Origin: Roseiarcus sp036513315 | GTDB lineage: Bacteria > Pseudomonadota > Alphaproteobacteria > Rhizobiales > Beijerinckiaceae | Length of the DNA stretch: 64,000 nucleotides | Direction: 5' to 3' | Assembly: GCA_036513315.1 (NCBI GenBank) | Contig: DATBZF010000005.1 | Coordinates: 8,138 to 72,137, forward strand | In this document: positions 26,415 through 35,053 of the stretch, in pieces | Layout: each line of letters opens with the position of its first letter | Numbering within the stretch: the first letter of the stretch is position 1 | The notes under the pieces: model-generated | Seen by the model: only the letters and a program-made list of their open reading frames with translations | Database searches by the model: none | What the model was told of the DNA's origin: nothing | Position numbers and translations under genes: made by a program

Positions 26415-26744
26415 TCAGGAATGATGGAATATCTCCGTCATATCAGCCCACCAATCGCCCTCTTTGCGCGTCTCAAAGGGCTCCTGACACGGATCGGTCA
26501 GCGCCCACCATTCCCGGGTGACGGGATCGGCCGCCATTTTGCGGGCGTCGGCGGCGAAATCTTCGCCATGATATTCCCAATAGGCGAACAGAAGATTTTC
26601 CGGCTCGCGCAGAAAGATCGAGAAATTACGGATATTGCAGGCGCTGATCGTGGCGAGCACGCCGGGCCATGCCGCGGCATGGAGCGCGCGATATTGCGCC
26701 GCCTTTTCGGGACGAAGCCGATTGCATAGGCCCATTCGCTTCAT
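26415..26744 (-). CDS. rhaM: L-rhamnose mutarotase (RhaM family)
   Basis: 109 residues, the expected RhaM size. The family features are RLRPEKAAQYRALHAAAWP, the central NIRNFSIFL strand, the FAYWEYHGEDF segment and the DPVTREWWALTDPCQ region. RhaM interconverts the alpha and beta anomers of L-rhamnose, speeding its entry into catabolism. It follows the enolase-superfamily dehydratase gene by 41 bases on the same strand. Its presence suggests that the neighbouring sugar module uses L-rhamnose or another 6-deoxyhexose such as L-fucose. Confidence 0.9.
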   Translation of the reverse strand: MKRMGLCNRLRPEKAAQYRALHAAAWPGVLATISACNIRNFSIFLREPENLLFAYWEYHGEDFAADARKMAADPVTREWWALTDPCQEPFETRKEGDWWADMTEIFHHS

Positions 26745-26785
26745 CGAGGCGGCTCCTTATCTCTCATCGCGTCGACGCGATGATT

Positions 26786-27901
26786 TCAATCATGCTTGCC
26801 GAGGCTACGCAGGCTGCCTTCCAGCGTAAGGCGTCCGATCGCGTCGAAATCCCAGGCGATGCCGAGCCCAGGTGCAGAGCTCGGGACGGCGAAACCATCG
26901 CGGATCGTCATGGGCTGGGCGGTGATGTCGTCAAGCTGCGGAATATATTCGAGCCAGCGCGCGTTCGGCGCCGCGCAGCACAAAGCGACATGCAGTTCCA
27001 TCAGGAAATGCGGACATACCGGAATATTGAACGTCTCGGCGAGATGGGCGACCTTCAGCCACGGCGTCACGCCGCCGATGCGCGCGACGTCGACCTGTAC
27101 GACCGAACAGGCGCCCCGCTGAAGATATTCGCGGAAATGCAGCGGGCTATACAGGCTCTCGCCGATTGCGACCGGAATCGTCGTCGCGCGCGAGAGCCTG
27201 ACATGCCCGTCAAGATCGTCGGCCGGCAAGGGTTCTTCGAACCAGCCGATGTCGGCGCTTTCATAGAGCCGGGCTCGACGGATCGCGTCATCCACGGTGA
27301 AAGCCTGGTTGGCGTCGGTGAATATTTCGAAGGCCGGTCCGACCGCCGAGCGCACCGCGGCAAGCCGCGCGACATCCTCGCTGGCAGGCCGGCCGATCTT
27401 GATCTTCGAGCCGCCAAAACCCTGCGCTTTGGCCTGCAGCGCATCGGCGACCAGCGATTCGGTCGGCAGATGCAGCCAACCCCCCTCCGTGGTGTAAAGG
27501 CGAATTTTGTCGCGCGCGCCGCCGGCCATCACATGCAGAGGCAGCCCGGCCTTGCGGCAGCGCAAGTCCCATAGGGCGGTATCGACCGCGGCGAGCGCCA
27601 GCGAGGTGATGGCGCCAACGCTGGTCGCATGAGTGAGAAACAGAAGATCGCGCCAGATCTGCTCCACCATGCCGGCCTCGCGTCCGATCAGCGCCGGCGC
27701 CAGGGTCCGGCTGAGTAACTCGACGATCGAATAACCGCCGGCGCCGATCGTGTAGCTATAACCTGTGCCGACAGCGCCATCGGCGTCGGTGATGCGCACG
27801 ATCGGGGTTTCCTGGCTGACGAAAGACTGGATCGCGTCGACGCGCTTCACCTTGGGCTTCAGATCCACCATGCGGATTTCGACCCGCTCTATCGTCGCCA
27901 T
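26786..27901 (-). CDS. mandelate racemase/muconate lactonizing enzyme-family sugar acid dehydratase
   Basis: 371 residues of the enolase superfamily. The catalytic K-x-K motif is SKIKIGRP. Metal ligands are in FTDANQAF (Asp), WFEEPLP (Glu) and IGESLYS (Glu), and the C-terminal base dyad is Asp in VQVDVARIGG with His in CPHFLMELH. This is the mandelate-racemase subgroup, which contains many aldonate and aldarate dehydratases. With RhaM and an RbsABC transporter next door, an L-rhamnonate- or L-fuconate-type dehydratase is plausible, but the substrate cannot be read from the sequence. ATG 27901 was chosen by homology. Confidence 0.85.
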   Translation of the reverse strand: MATIERVEIRMVDLKPKVKRVDAIQSFVSQETPIVRITDADGAVGTGYSYTIGAGGYSIVELLSRTLAPALIGREAGMVEQIWRDLLFLTHATSVGAITSLALAAVDTALWDLRCRKAGLPLHVMAGGARDKIRLYTTEGGWLHLPTESLVADALQAKAQGFGGSKIKIGRPASEDVARLAAVRSAVGPAFEIFTDANQAFTVDDAIRRARLYESADIGWFEEPLPADDLDGHVRLSRATTIPVAIGESLYSPLHFREYLQRGACSVVQVDVARIGGVTPWLKVAHLAETFNIPVCPHFLMELHVALCCAAPNARWLEYIPQLDDITAQPMTIRDGFAVPSSAPGLGIAWDFDAIGRLTLEGSLRSLGKHD

Positions 27902-27962
27902 CAAGCCCTCCCGACCTGTCGTTGATTTGCCGCCGACGCCGATGCGCAACCACGCGACGCCT

Positions 27963-28703
27963 CTAGTCGACGAAATATTTTTCGTGTTTTCCGATCAGCA
28001 TTTCGAGCATCGTCGGCGCCTGATCGAGGTGATATTCGAGCCGCTCGAGCGCTTTTGCAGCATCGCCCGCGTCGAGCGCGTCAAGGATGGCTATGTGCTC
28101 CGTGATGACGATCGGCAGACGCCCCTGCACGGCGGCGAGACGATGGACGCGATCGACGCGGGCCTTGATGATGTGGATCGTGCTCCACACACCCTCCAGA
28201 CCAGCCGCGACGCAGAACGAACGATGAAAAGCTTCGTCGAGCGCGTGAAAATCGTCGGTGTCTTCGGCTCCGAGGGCCGCCGCCTGCCGCTCGACGATAT
28301 ATCTGGCCTTCACGCCATGCGCGGCGCGCCACAATTCGGCGGCGCGGCGCAGCACGGCGAGTTCAAGCGCCTTGCGGCTGAAATGATTCTCCCTGACCGC
28401 GCTGAGCTTGATCGGCGCAACGAAACTGCCCTTCTGCGGAAAGACTTCGATCAGTTCGTCTTCGACGAGGCGGATGATCGCCTCGCGCACCGGCGTGCGC
28501 GAAACGCCGATGTGGCGGCAGATCCGATTCTCGCTGATCGAACTGCCTGGCGGAAGCTGCAACGAAACGATCGCTTTCTTCAGCGCTTCGTAGACCTGTG
28601 CGCTGACCTGACGCCGCGGATCAAGCTTGATGCGCAACGGCAGCGCGGGATCGTCTTCGATCTCGCTCTCCAGTTCCGCTCCGATAGCCACCGGCATCGC
28701 CAT
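27963..28703 (-). CDS. GntR-family (FCD/FadR-type) transcriptional regulator
   Basis: 246 residues. The winged helix-turn-helix is at about residues 30-95 (SRTPVREAIIRLVEDELIEV is the typical recognition and wing region), and an all-helical FCD ligand-binding domain follows with metal-binding His/Asp positions in DEAFHRSF. It is divergent from the sugar-binding protein gene and upstream of the dehydratase and rhaM genes, so it probably represses both directions. The start is either ATG 28703 or 28697; GAGGAAGG lies upstream. Longer forms to 28742 are less likely. Confidence 0.88.
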   Translation of the reverse strand: MAMPVAIGAELESEIEDDPALPLRIKLDPRRQVSAQVYEALKKAIVSLQLPPGSSISENRICRHIGVSRTPVREAIIRLVEDELIEVFPQKGSFVAPIKLSAVRENHFSRKALELAVLRRAAELWRAAHGVKARYIVERQAAALGAEDTDDFHALDEAFHRSFCVAAGLEGVWSTIHIIKARVDRVHRLAAVQGRLPIVITEHIAILDALDAGDAAKALERLEYHLDQAPTMLEMLIGKHEKYFVD

Positions 28704-28758
28704 GCCTTCCTCGTCTCCACCGGCCTGCCGATCAAAGCACAAAGACCATTGCGCGCCC

Positions 28759-28781
28759 GATACTTGTATACTAGGATACTT
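28759..28781. promoter_or_regulatory. candidate GntR/FCD operator
   Basis: The intergenic region between the GntR gene and the sugar-binding protein gene has the palindromic core GTATAC (28766-28771), flanked by two copies of GATACTT at 28759 and 28775 (16 bases apart). FCD-type GntR proteins commonly bind short dyads around NGTATACN, so this is the most likely operator. The assignment is by pattern only. Confidence 0.5.
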
Positions 28782-28854
28782 ATCGATCGCAAGGGGTTGC
28801 CCCGATCGCCGGCCCTGTCAACGAACAGGCTGCGAGGAAACCAGGAGGATGTAG

Positions 28855-29892
28855 ATGCCACGCTCACAATCCGCGTTGAAAATGCTTGCCGCAGCCGGTC
28901 TGGCGCTCGCGGGATGGGCGGCCCCCGCCGCGGCCGCCGATGCGACGAAGGTCGCGCTCGTTCCGGGAGGTCCGCATCCCTATTTCGCGGCTTGGGAAAA
29001 GGCCGGTCAGGACGCCATGAAGGATTTCAAGCTCGGCGCCGCCGATTATCGGGTGCCGCAGAAATGGGAATTGAGCCAGCAGAATTCGCTGCTCGAGAGC
29101 CTGCTCAGCCAAGGCTATAACGCGTTTCTTGTATTCCCCGGCGATCCCGTCGGCTCCAACAGCACGGTTAGCGAATTGACTGAGAACGGCGCGCCGGTCA
29201 TCGCCACCGCCGGCTGCCTGAAAGAGCCGACGACTGCGCTTTTCTGTTTCGGCACCGATACCGGCAATTCCGCCTATCTCGGCACGAAGGAACTGATCAA
29301 GGCGATGGGCGGCAAGGGTCGCATCGCTCATTTCGCCGGTTTCCTCGTCGATCCCAATACGCAATTGCGCATCGACGCGGTAGAGAAAGCCGCAAAGGAA
29401 ACCAACGGCGCCGTGAAAGTCGTCCAGGTGATTACCGATATCGACGCGCCTGAGCCCGCCGAAGAGAAAATCAACGCCTATCTCGCCGCGCACGCTGGCG
29501 ATGTCGACGGCATCGTCACCACCGCCTGGGTCCCCGCCGTGGTGGCGGCCAACGCTTTGCGCAAGATCGGCGACAAGCGGATCAAGATGGTCGGCATCGA
29601 CCACGACGAAGTCGTCCTGAAGGCGATCAAGGACGGCTTTGTCAACGGCACCATGCTGCAGAACCCCTATGGCCAGGGCTATATCGGCTCGTATGCGCTC
29701 GACCGCATCCGCAATGGCTGCAAGGTGAAGGCTGACGCACCGTTCAAAACAATCGCGCTGACCAATCGCTTCATCGATTCAGGAACCGTCTATGCCGACA
29801 AGGACGCCGTCGATAATTACGTTGGCTCGATGCAGGCGATCACCAAGAAAATCTTCGCCGACTTCGCCAGCACCTATCTGACTTGCCCCTGA
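28855..29892 (+). CDS. sugar ABC transporter substrate-binding protein (RbsB-like, Peripla_BP_4)
   Basis: 345 residues. It has a clear signal peptide (ALKMLAAAGLALAGWAAPAAAAD). The mature protein starts VALVPGGPHPYFAAWEKAG, as in ribose/galactose-type binding proteins, and contains NAFLVFPGDPVGSN and VGIDHDEVVLKAIKDG. A strong ribosome binding site (AGGAGG) precedes ATG 28855. It is the first gene of an RbsBCCA-type operon and is divergent from the GntR gene. The ligand is probably a monosaccharide such as L-rhamnose or L-fucose. Confidence 0.92.
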   Translation: MPRSQSALKMLAAAGLALAGWAAPAAAADATKVALVPGGPHPYFAAWEKAGQDAMKDFKLGAADYRVPQKWELSQQNSLLESLLSQGYNAFLVFPGDPVGSNSTVSELTENGAPVIATAGCLKEPTTALFCFGTDTGNSAYLGTKELIKAMGGKGRIAHFAGFLVDPNTQLRIDAVEKAAKETNGAVKVVQVITDIDAPEPAEEKINAYLAAHAGDVDGIVTTAWVPAVVAANALRKIGDKRIKMVGIDHDEVVLKAIKDGFVNGTMLQNPYGQGYIGSYALDRIRNGCKVKADAPFKTIALTNRFIDSGTVYADKDAVDNYVGSMQAITKKIFADFASTYLTCP

Positions 29893-29932
29893 GCCGGCGG
29901 GCGACGCGGCTCCTCTCGTGGGCGCAGAAGAT

Positions 29933-29956
29933 TCCCTCCCGCCTGTGCGAGAGGGA
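29933..29956 (+). terminator. short stem-loop between binding-protein and permease genes
   Basis: Six complementary bases (TCCCTC at 29933 and GAGGGA at 29951) enclose a 12-base loop in the 167-base gap after the sugar-binding protein gene. Such structures often partly stop transcription or stabilise the upstream message, so that more binding protein than permease is made. No T-run follows. This is a weak call. Confidence 0.3.
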
Positions 29957-30059
29957 GAAACGACGCCGGCCCATCCAGCTTGGCTAATGTGAATTGCTGG
30001 CTCCGCGGCCGGCTTCCTTCCCGTCGCGCAGATCATTGCGATTGAGCAAAGGATGTAGC

Positions 30060-31118
30060 ATGGATGCGCCGACTTCCATCGAGGGCGCCGCAATGGTCGA
30101 GAGTGAATCGCCGGCGCGCGACGATGGCCTGTCGCGCCGGCAGCCACCCGGATGGACGCGTTTCCTGCTCACCAATGAATTCGGCCTCGTCGCACTGATC
30201 CTCATCTTCGGCGCTGTCTTTGCGCTCGGCACGCCCGGCTTCGGTTCGCCGTTCAATCTGTTCACGCTCGGCCGCACCATGGCGATCGACATCATGATCG
30301 GCTTTTCGATGATGGTGGTGATTGTCACCGGCGGCCTCAATCTTTCCGTCGGCGCGATCGGCGTCTGCGTTGCGATCAGTTGCGGCTGGATGCTGGAGCG
30401 CGCGGGCGTTCCCCTGCCGCTAGCGATCCTCGCCGCGCTCGCGCTCGGCGCCGCGCTCGGCGCGTTGAATGGATTCATCATCGTACGTTCTGGTCTGCAC
30501 TCTTTCATCATAACTTTGGCGACGATGAGCGTCTTCTTCGGATTGATGCTGTTCGTCACGCGCGCCGAGGCCTATCGCGTTTTGCCGCCCGAATTGAGCG
30601 CGTTCGCCAAGATGCGTTTCGCGGGCTATCTGTCGCCTTTGCTTCTCGTCAGCGTCGCGGCCGGCCTCATGCTCGCCGGTCTCTACCGCCTCACCCCTTT
30701 GGGCCGCGAAATGCTGGCGGCGGGCGCAAGGGCGGCCGCCGCCGAATTATCGGGCGTGCGCGTCGGGCGGACCTTCGTAATCTGCCACGCCTTATCGGGG
30801 GTGCTGGCCGGCGTGGCGGCGCTGATGATTGTGGCGCGCACCGGGGCCGCGATCCCCGCGATGGCGGGCAATCTCGGTCAGGATTGGCTGTTGCCGGCTT
30901 TTCTCGGGCCTGTGCTCGGCGGCACGCTGCTCGCAGGCGGCCGCGCCTCGGTGCTTGGCACGTTTCTCGGCGCGGCGCTGGTCAGCGAATTGACCAACGG
31001 CCTGCTCCAGTTTCGCGTCGGCGAATTCTGGGTGCAAAGCTGGCTCGGCCTTCTCCTGCTGCTTGCCGTGCTGATGGATCTGGCGCGGCGCTCGTTCCTC
31101 GCTGGACGGGGAGTCTGA
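30060..31118 (+). CDS. sugar ABC transporter permease (RbsC type), first
   Basis: 352 residues. About 45 hydrophilic residues precede eight or more membrane helices. The family motif MMVVIVTGGLNLSVGAIGV near residue 90 is typical of RbsC/XylH/AraH permeases, as is the LSGVRVGRTFVICHALSG segment. ATG 30060 has a GGATG-containing ribosome binding site. A second RbsC-type permease gene begins four bases after its stop, so the channel is probably a heterodimer. Confidence 0.9.
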   Translation: MDAPTSIEGAAMVESESPARDDGLSRRQPPGWTRFLLTNEFGLVALILIFGAVFALGTPGFGSPFNLFTLGRTMAIDIMIGFSMMVVIVTGGLNLSVGAIGVCVAISCGWMLERAGVPLPLAILAALALGAALGALNGFIIVRSGLHSFIITLATMSVFFGLMLFVTRAEAYRVLPPELSAFAKMRFAGYLSPLLLVSVAAGLMLAGLYRLTPLGREMLAAGARAAAAELSGVRVGRTFVICHALSGVLAGVAALMIVARTGAAIPAMAGNLGQDWLLPAFLGPVLGGTLLAGGRASVLGTFLGAALVSELTNGLLQFRVGEFWVQSWLGLLLLLAVLMDLARRSFLAGRGV

Positions 31119-31122
31119 TTCA

Positions 31123-32094
31123 ATGAACGCCGCCGCGTCCCGACTTGTGCGCACCGATTGGTTCGGTCCGCTCGCCATCATCGTGGTGGCGTCGATCGTC
31201 GTCAGCCTGTTTGACCCTTCGTTCCTATCCCCGTTCAACATCCAGATTCTGATGCTCGCGGTCGCGGTGAACAGCGTCATTGCAATGTCGCAGATGGTCA
31301 TCGTCGGCATCGGCCAGATGAACCTCGCCATCGGCGCCATAGGCGGGCTCGCGGCGATCGCGTTCGCCGGAATGATGCAGATCTGGGGTCTGCCGCCGTG
31401 GCTCGCGACGCTCGCCGCGCTCGTCCTTGGCGTCGGGGCCGGTCTGGCCAATGGCCTGCTCATTTCCGCGACGGGCATTTCGGCGTTCATCATCACGCTC
31501 GCCAGCCTGTCGATCTTCAAAGGGATCAATCTCGGCATCACCCGCGCCCAGCCCTTCTATGGCGTGCCGGAAAGCGTCAAGGCGTTCGGCAATACGACCA
31601 TGTTGGGGCCGATTCCCTGGTTGGCGCTACCCGCCGCCCTCGTCCTCGCGGCGATGTGGTATCTGCTCTATCGCCAGCGGATCGGTCGCTACATTCTGGC
31701 GGTGGGCGGCAATCAGAGCGCCGCCGAACTCTCCGGCATATCGGTTTCACGCGCCGTGCTCTGGGCGCACGGCCTGTCGGGATTTCTCGCCGCGCTCGCC
31801 GGCGTCATGCTGGTCGCGCGCCTGCAGATCGGCGAGCCGACCATCGGCGACGACTGGCTCATCCTCTCCTTCGCCGCGCCGGTGATCGGCGGCGCCGTGC
31901 TCGCCGGCGGCCACGTCAGTGTGTTCGGCACGTTGGCCGGCGTGGTCATTGTCGCGATCATCACGCAGGCCCTGGTGATTTTCCGGATCGACCCATTCTT
32001 CGTCCAAGTCGTGCTCGGCCTGCTGATCCTCTGGGCGGTCGGAATCAATCGGCTGCGCGAAGTCCGGCTGCAAAATTTGCTGAAGAGGGCCTGA
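31123..32094 (+). CDS. sugar ABC transporter permease (RbsC type), second
   Basis: 323 residues. It has the same fold as the preceding permease: an MSQMVIVGIGQMNLAIGAIG motif near residue 50 and LSGISVSRAVLWAHGLSG further on. The paired positions match the first permease, indicating an old gene duplication. The ATPase gene starts two bases after its stop. It forms the inner-membrane channel with the first permease. Confidence 0.9.
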   Translation: MNAAASRLVRTDWFGPLAIIVVASIVVSLFDPSFLSPFNIQILMLAVAVNSVIAMSQMVIVGIGQMNLAIGAIGGLAAIAFAGMMQIWGLPPWLATLAALVLGVGAGLANGLLISATGISAFIITLASLSIFKGINLGITRAQPFYGVPESVKAFGNTTMLGPIPWLALPAALVLAAMWYLLYRQRIGRYILAVGGNQSAAELSGISVSRAVLWAHGLSGFLAALAGVMLVARLQIGEPTIGDDWLILSFAAPVIGGAVLAGGHVSVFGTLAGVVIVAIITQALVIFRIDPFFVQVVLGLLILWAVGINRLREVRLQNLLKRA

Positions 32095-32096
32095 CG

Positions 32097-33614
32097 ATGG
32101 ACAATGTTGCGCTCGAGGCGCGCGGCGTCAGAAAGACCTTTCCCGGCGTGCTCGCCCTGCAGGACGTCGGCATCAGGCTGCGCGGCGGATCGATTCATGC
32201 GTTGCTCGGCGAGAACGGCGCCGGCAAATCCACCCTGATCAAAATCATCACTGGCGTCCATCGCCCCGATTCCGGCGAGATGCTGCTGAATGGCGCGCCC
32301 GCGCGCTTTGACGGGCCACGCGAGGCGATCGCCTCCGGGATCGGCGTCGTGCACCAGGAGCGTAATCTCGTGCCGCGCTTTTCCGTCGGCGAGAACATCC
32401 TGCTCGAGCGCCTCGGCGGCGGCCTGTTGCGCCCGATCGATTATGCCGCGATCCATGCCGAAGCGCGCCGCTGGCTCGACGTGCTCGAACTCGATCTTGA
32501 TCCGCGCACGCCGGTCTCGCAGCTCAATGTCGCCAAAATGCAGCTCGTCGAGATCGCCAAGGCTTTGTCGCTGCGCTCGCGCGTGCTGCTGCTCGACGAG
32601 CCGACCGCTTCTCTGACGCCGCATGAATCCCTGGTCCTGTTCGGCCTGCTGCGCAAGTTGCGCGACGAGGGCGTCGGCATCCTGTTTGTCAGCCACAAGC
32701 TCGAAGAGGTGCAGGCGATCTGCGACGAAGTGACGGTGCTGCGCGACGGCCGCAACGCCTGCGAAAGTCGGTCGATGGCGGGACTGGAACGGCAGGACCT
32801 CGTGCGCCTGATGATCGGTCGCGCCGAACAGATCCCGGACTGGACGCCACGCGATCGCGGCGCGGCTGAGCCGATGCTGGAATTGCGCGATGTCTCGACC
32901 GCGCTCGGCCACAAAGACATCGATCTCATCGTGCGGCGCGGCGAGATCGTCGGCCTCTATGGCCTCGTCGGCGCCGGCCGCACCGAGCTCGCCAAATGCA
33001 TCCTCGGCGTCCATGCTTTGACAAAGGGCGAGATGGTCGTGGCGGGCAAGCCCGAGCGCGTCGCCGATGTCGCCGACGCCGTTCACCGTTGCAAGATCGG
33101 ATACATCAGCGAAGACCGCAAGCAGGAAGGGCTGATCCTCGCCCATACGGTGCTGCAAAACGCCGGCATCACCACTTGGCGTAAGCTCGCCGGCCGTCTG
33201 GGGCTGCTCGGCGACCGCACGGTGCGCGCGCATGTGTCGCCCTTCATTCGCAAGCTCGAAGTGCGCACGCCTTCGCTCGCCCAGATGGTCGGCAACCTCT
33301 CAGGCGGCAATCAGCAGAAGATCAGCGTCGCCAAATGGCTCGCCGCCGGCGTGGGCATCCTGATCGTCGACGAGCCGACCGTCGGCATCGACATCAAGAC
33401 CAAGGCCTACATCCACGAGTTGTTGCGCCAGCTTGCCGATGAAGGCACCGCGATCCTGCTGATCACCAGCGACATGCCCGAGATCATCACGCTCGCCGAC
33501 CGCATCGTCGTGATGGACGATTATCGCGTGAAAGGGGATATCGTGAACGATCGAGTCTATGGGCCGATGAGCGAGAGGATCATGCATCTGATCCATGACC
33601 GCGACGCGGCTTAG
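32097..33614 (+). CDS. sugar ABC transporter ATPase with two fused ATPase domains (RbsA/MglA type)
   Basis: 505 residues with two ABC domains. The first has Walker A GENGAGKST, a degenerate signature (VSQLNVAKMQ) and Walker B LLLDEPTA. The second has a degenerate Walker A-like GLVGAGRTE, the signature LSGGNQQK and Walker B ILIVDEPTVG. This asymmetry is normal for the RbsA/MglA/XylG family. ATG 32097 is the true start. It completes the operon of binding protein, two permeases and ATPase. It is convergent with the cytochrome genes. Confidence 0.93.
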   Translation: MDNVALEARGVRKTFPGVLALQDVGIRLRGGSIHALLGENGAGKSTLIKIITGVHRPDSGEMLLNGAPARFDGPREAIASGIGVVHQERNLVPRFSVGENILLERLGGGLLRPIDYAAIHAEARRWLDVLELDLDPRTPVSQLNVAKMQLVEIAKALSLRSRVLLLDEPTASLTPHESLVLFGLLRKLRDEGVGILFVSHKLEEVQAICDEVTVLRDGRNACESRSMAGLERQDLVRLMIGRAEQIPDWTPRDRGAAEPMLELRDVSTALGHKDIDLIVRRGEIVGLYGLVGAGRTELAKCILGVHALTKGEMVVAGKPERVADVADAVHRCKIGYISEDRKQEGLILAHTVLQNAGITTWRKLAGRLGLLGDRTVRAHVSPFIRKLEVRTPSLAQMVGNLSGGNQQKISVAKWLAAGVGILIVDEPTVGIDIKTKAYIHELLRQLADEGTAILLITSDMPEIITLADRIVVMDDYRVKGDIVNDRVYGPMSERIMHLIHDRDAA

Positions 33615-33636
33615 CAGGCGCGGGGCTCCGCCAGCG

Positions 33637-34569
33637 TCATTTCCTCTCCACCGGAGCCGCCTTCAGCGGCGGCAGCGATTTCAGATAGGTCGCGATCGCC
33701 TCTCGGTCGGATTGCGGTAGCTCGGCGGTGTTCCGGACGACCTCCGCCATCGAACTGCCGACGGAATCGCCGTCGGGCGTCAATCCGCTGGTCAGAAGTT
33801 CGACGATGTCCTTCTGCGACCATTGGCCGATCCCCGAATCGTCGGATGTGATGTTCGGGACCCTGCCCTTACCGGTCGGGTTGGGGCCGCCGGCAAAGCG
33901 CCGGTCGGCGATGATCGCGCCCAGCAAGTTACGCGGCGAATGGCATTCGGCGCAATGGCCGAGGCCCTCGACGAGATAGCGACCGCGATTCCAGTCGGGG
34001 CTTTTGGCCGGATCAGCGGCGAGCGGCTTGCCGTCGAGGAACAGCAGCTTCCACAAGCCGAGGCCGCGCCGGATATTGAAGGGGAAGGCGAGATCATGAT
34101 CGCGCGCCTTGCCCGCGACGGGCGCCAGCGTGCGCAGGAACGCCATCAGATCGCGGATGTCGTCGATCTTCACACGTTGGAAGGACGTATAGGGGAAAGC
34201 TGGATAATAATGGGTGTGCGAGGGCGAGACCCCGGTCAGCATCGCATTTGCGAGATCAACCACCTTCCACCCGCCGATCCCGTCCTCAGGATGCGATGAT
34301 ATGTTGGGAACGGTGAAACTGCCGAACGGCGATTGCAACTGGAGGCCGCCGCCAAGCTTCAGTCGGTCGGACTGGCCTGGCGTCGCATGACAGGAAGAAC
34401 AGCCGCCGGCCTCGAAGACAGTCCTGCCGCGCGCGGCGTCGCCGCCCTGCTCATAGGCCTGCCATTCCGCCCTTGAAAACTCAGGCCTCGGCTCGGTCAG
34501 CCACCAGAAAACACCGCCAGCGACGATAGCGGCGCCGGCCAGGACGATCAGGATCGAATTAATTCGCAT
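33637..34569 (-). CDS. diheme cytochrome c
   Basis: 310 residues. An uncleaved or cleavable hydrophobic N-terminus (ILIVLAGAAIVAGGVFWWL) is followed by two cytochrome c domains with heme motifs CSSCH (about residue 57) and CAECH (about residue 210). It is similar to membrane-linked diheme cytochromes that pass electrons from periplasmic dehydrogenases to oxidases. It lies 43 bases downstream of a cytochrome c'-type gene, and the two are likely an operon. No catalytic dehydrogenase is encoded next to them, so the electron donor is unknown. Confidence 0.9.
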   Translation of the reverse strand: MRINSILIVLAGAAIVAGGVFWWLTEPRPEFSRAEWQAYEQGGDAARGRTVFEAGGCSSCHATPGQSDRLKLGGGLQLQSPFGSFTVPNISSHPEDGIGGWKVVDLANAMLTGVSPSHTHYYPAFPYTSFQRVKIDDIRDLMAFLRTLAPVAGKARDHDLAFPFNIRRGLGLWKLLFLDGKPLAADPAKSPDWNRGRYLVEGLGHCAECHSPRNLLGAIIADRRFAGGPNPTGKGRVPNITSDDSGIGQWSQKDIVELLTSGLTPDGDSVGSSMAEVVRNTAELPQSDREAIATYLKSLPPLKAAPVERK

Positions 34570-34612
34570 CGGCGATCCCGAGCGTCGTGCGCGATGCGCC
34601 GCCGCCGCGCGT

Positions 34613-35053
34613 TCAATTCTCGCTAGCGCGATATTTTTCGTGGCAGCCGCCGCAATTCTTGAAAATGGGCGGCATCGTCGCAGCGAAGCTCGCCTGGTCC
34701 TTGATCGCCGCCAGGGCGTTGGTCGCGTCCTGCCCGAGCTTGGCGTAGCGGGCGTTCAAATCGGCCTTGTCAGCCCAGATCGCCGGAAGCGCCCTGGTAT
34801 CGCCGCCAGTCTTCGAATCGTCAGGAAACAGAGCCGGCATTTTGGCGGCGGCGTCGACCATCGTTTTGAGTGAAGCCTGCACGGCCGCCAGATCGAAGGG
34901 CGCCTCGCCCTTGAGCATTTTGGCCGCGCTGCCCGCCGCGGCGCCTGTCTGCTTCATCGTCTGCTTGCGCTCTTTGATCACGTCGAGATTTTGCGGGACC
35001 GCCGCCTGAATGCCTACCGTCAAAGCGACTGCGACGACGAGAATGCGGATCAT
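34613..35053 (-). CDS. class II cytochrome c (c'/c-556 family)
   Basis: 146 residues. The signal peptide is RILVVAVALTVGIQAAVPQ, followed by a four-helix-bundle domain with the heme motif CGGCH near the C-terminus (KNCGGCHEKYR), the classic position for class II cytochromes c. ATG 35053 has a very strong ribosome binding site (GAGGAGAGG). It is probably a soluble periplasmic electron carrier, or a gas-binding cytochrome if the sixth heme position is open. Co-transcribed with the diheme cytochrome gene. Confidence 0.88.
   Translation of the reverse strand: MIRILVVAVALTVGIQAAVPQNLDVIKERKQTMKQTGAAAGSAAKMLKGEAPFDLAAVQASLKTMVDAAAKMPALFPDDSKTGGDTRALPAIWADKADLNARYAKLGQDATNALAAIKDQASFAATMPPIFKNCGGCHEKYRASEN

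Noticed and set aside
31398..32096. Very long open frame extending upstream of the RbsA-type ATPase gene
   Set aside because: The extension overlaps the second permease gene in another frame and is rich in arginine with no domain. ATG 32097 matches the family start.
31713..33233. 506-codon minus-strand open frame opposite the ATPase gene
   Set aside because: It is the antisense of a strongly conserved two-domain ABC ATPase, with no recognisable motif.
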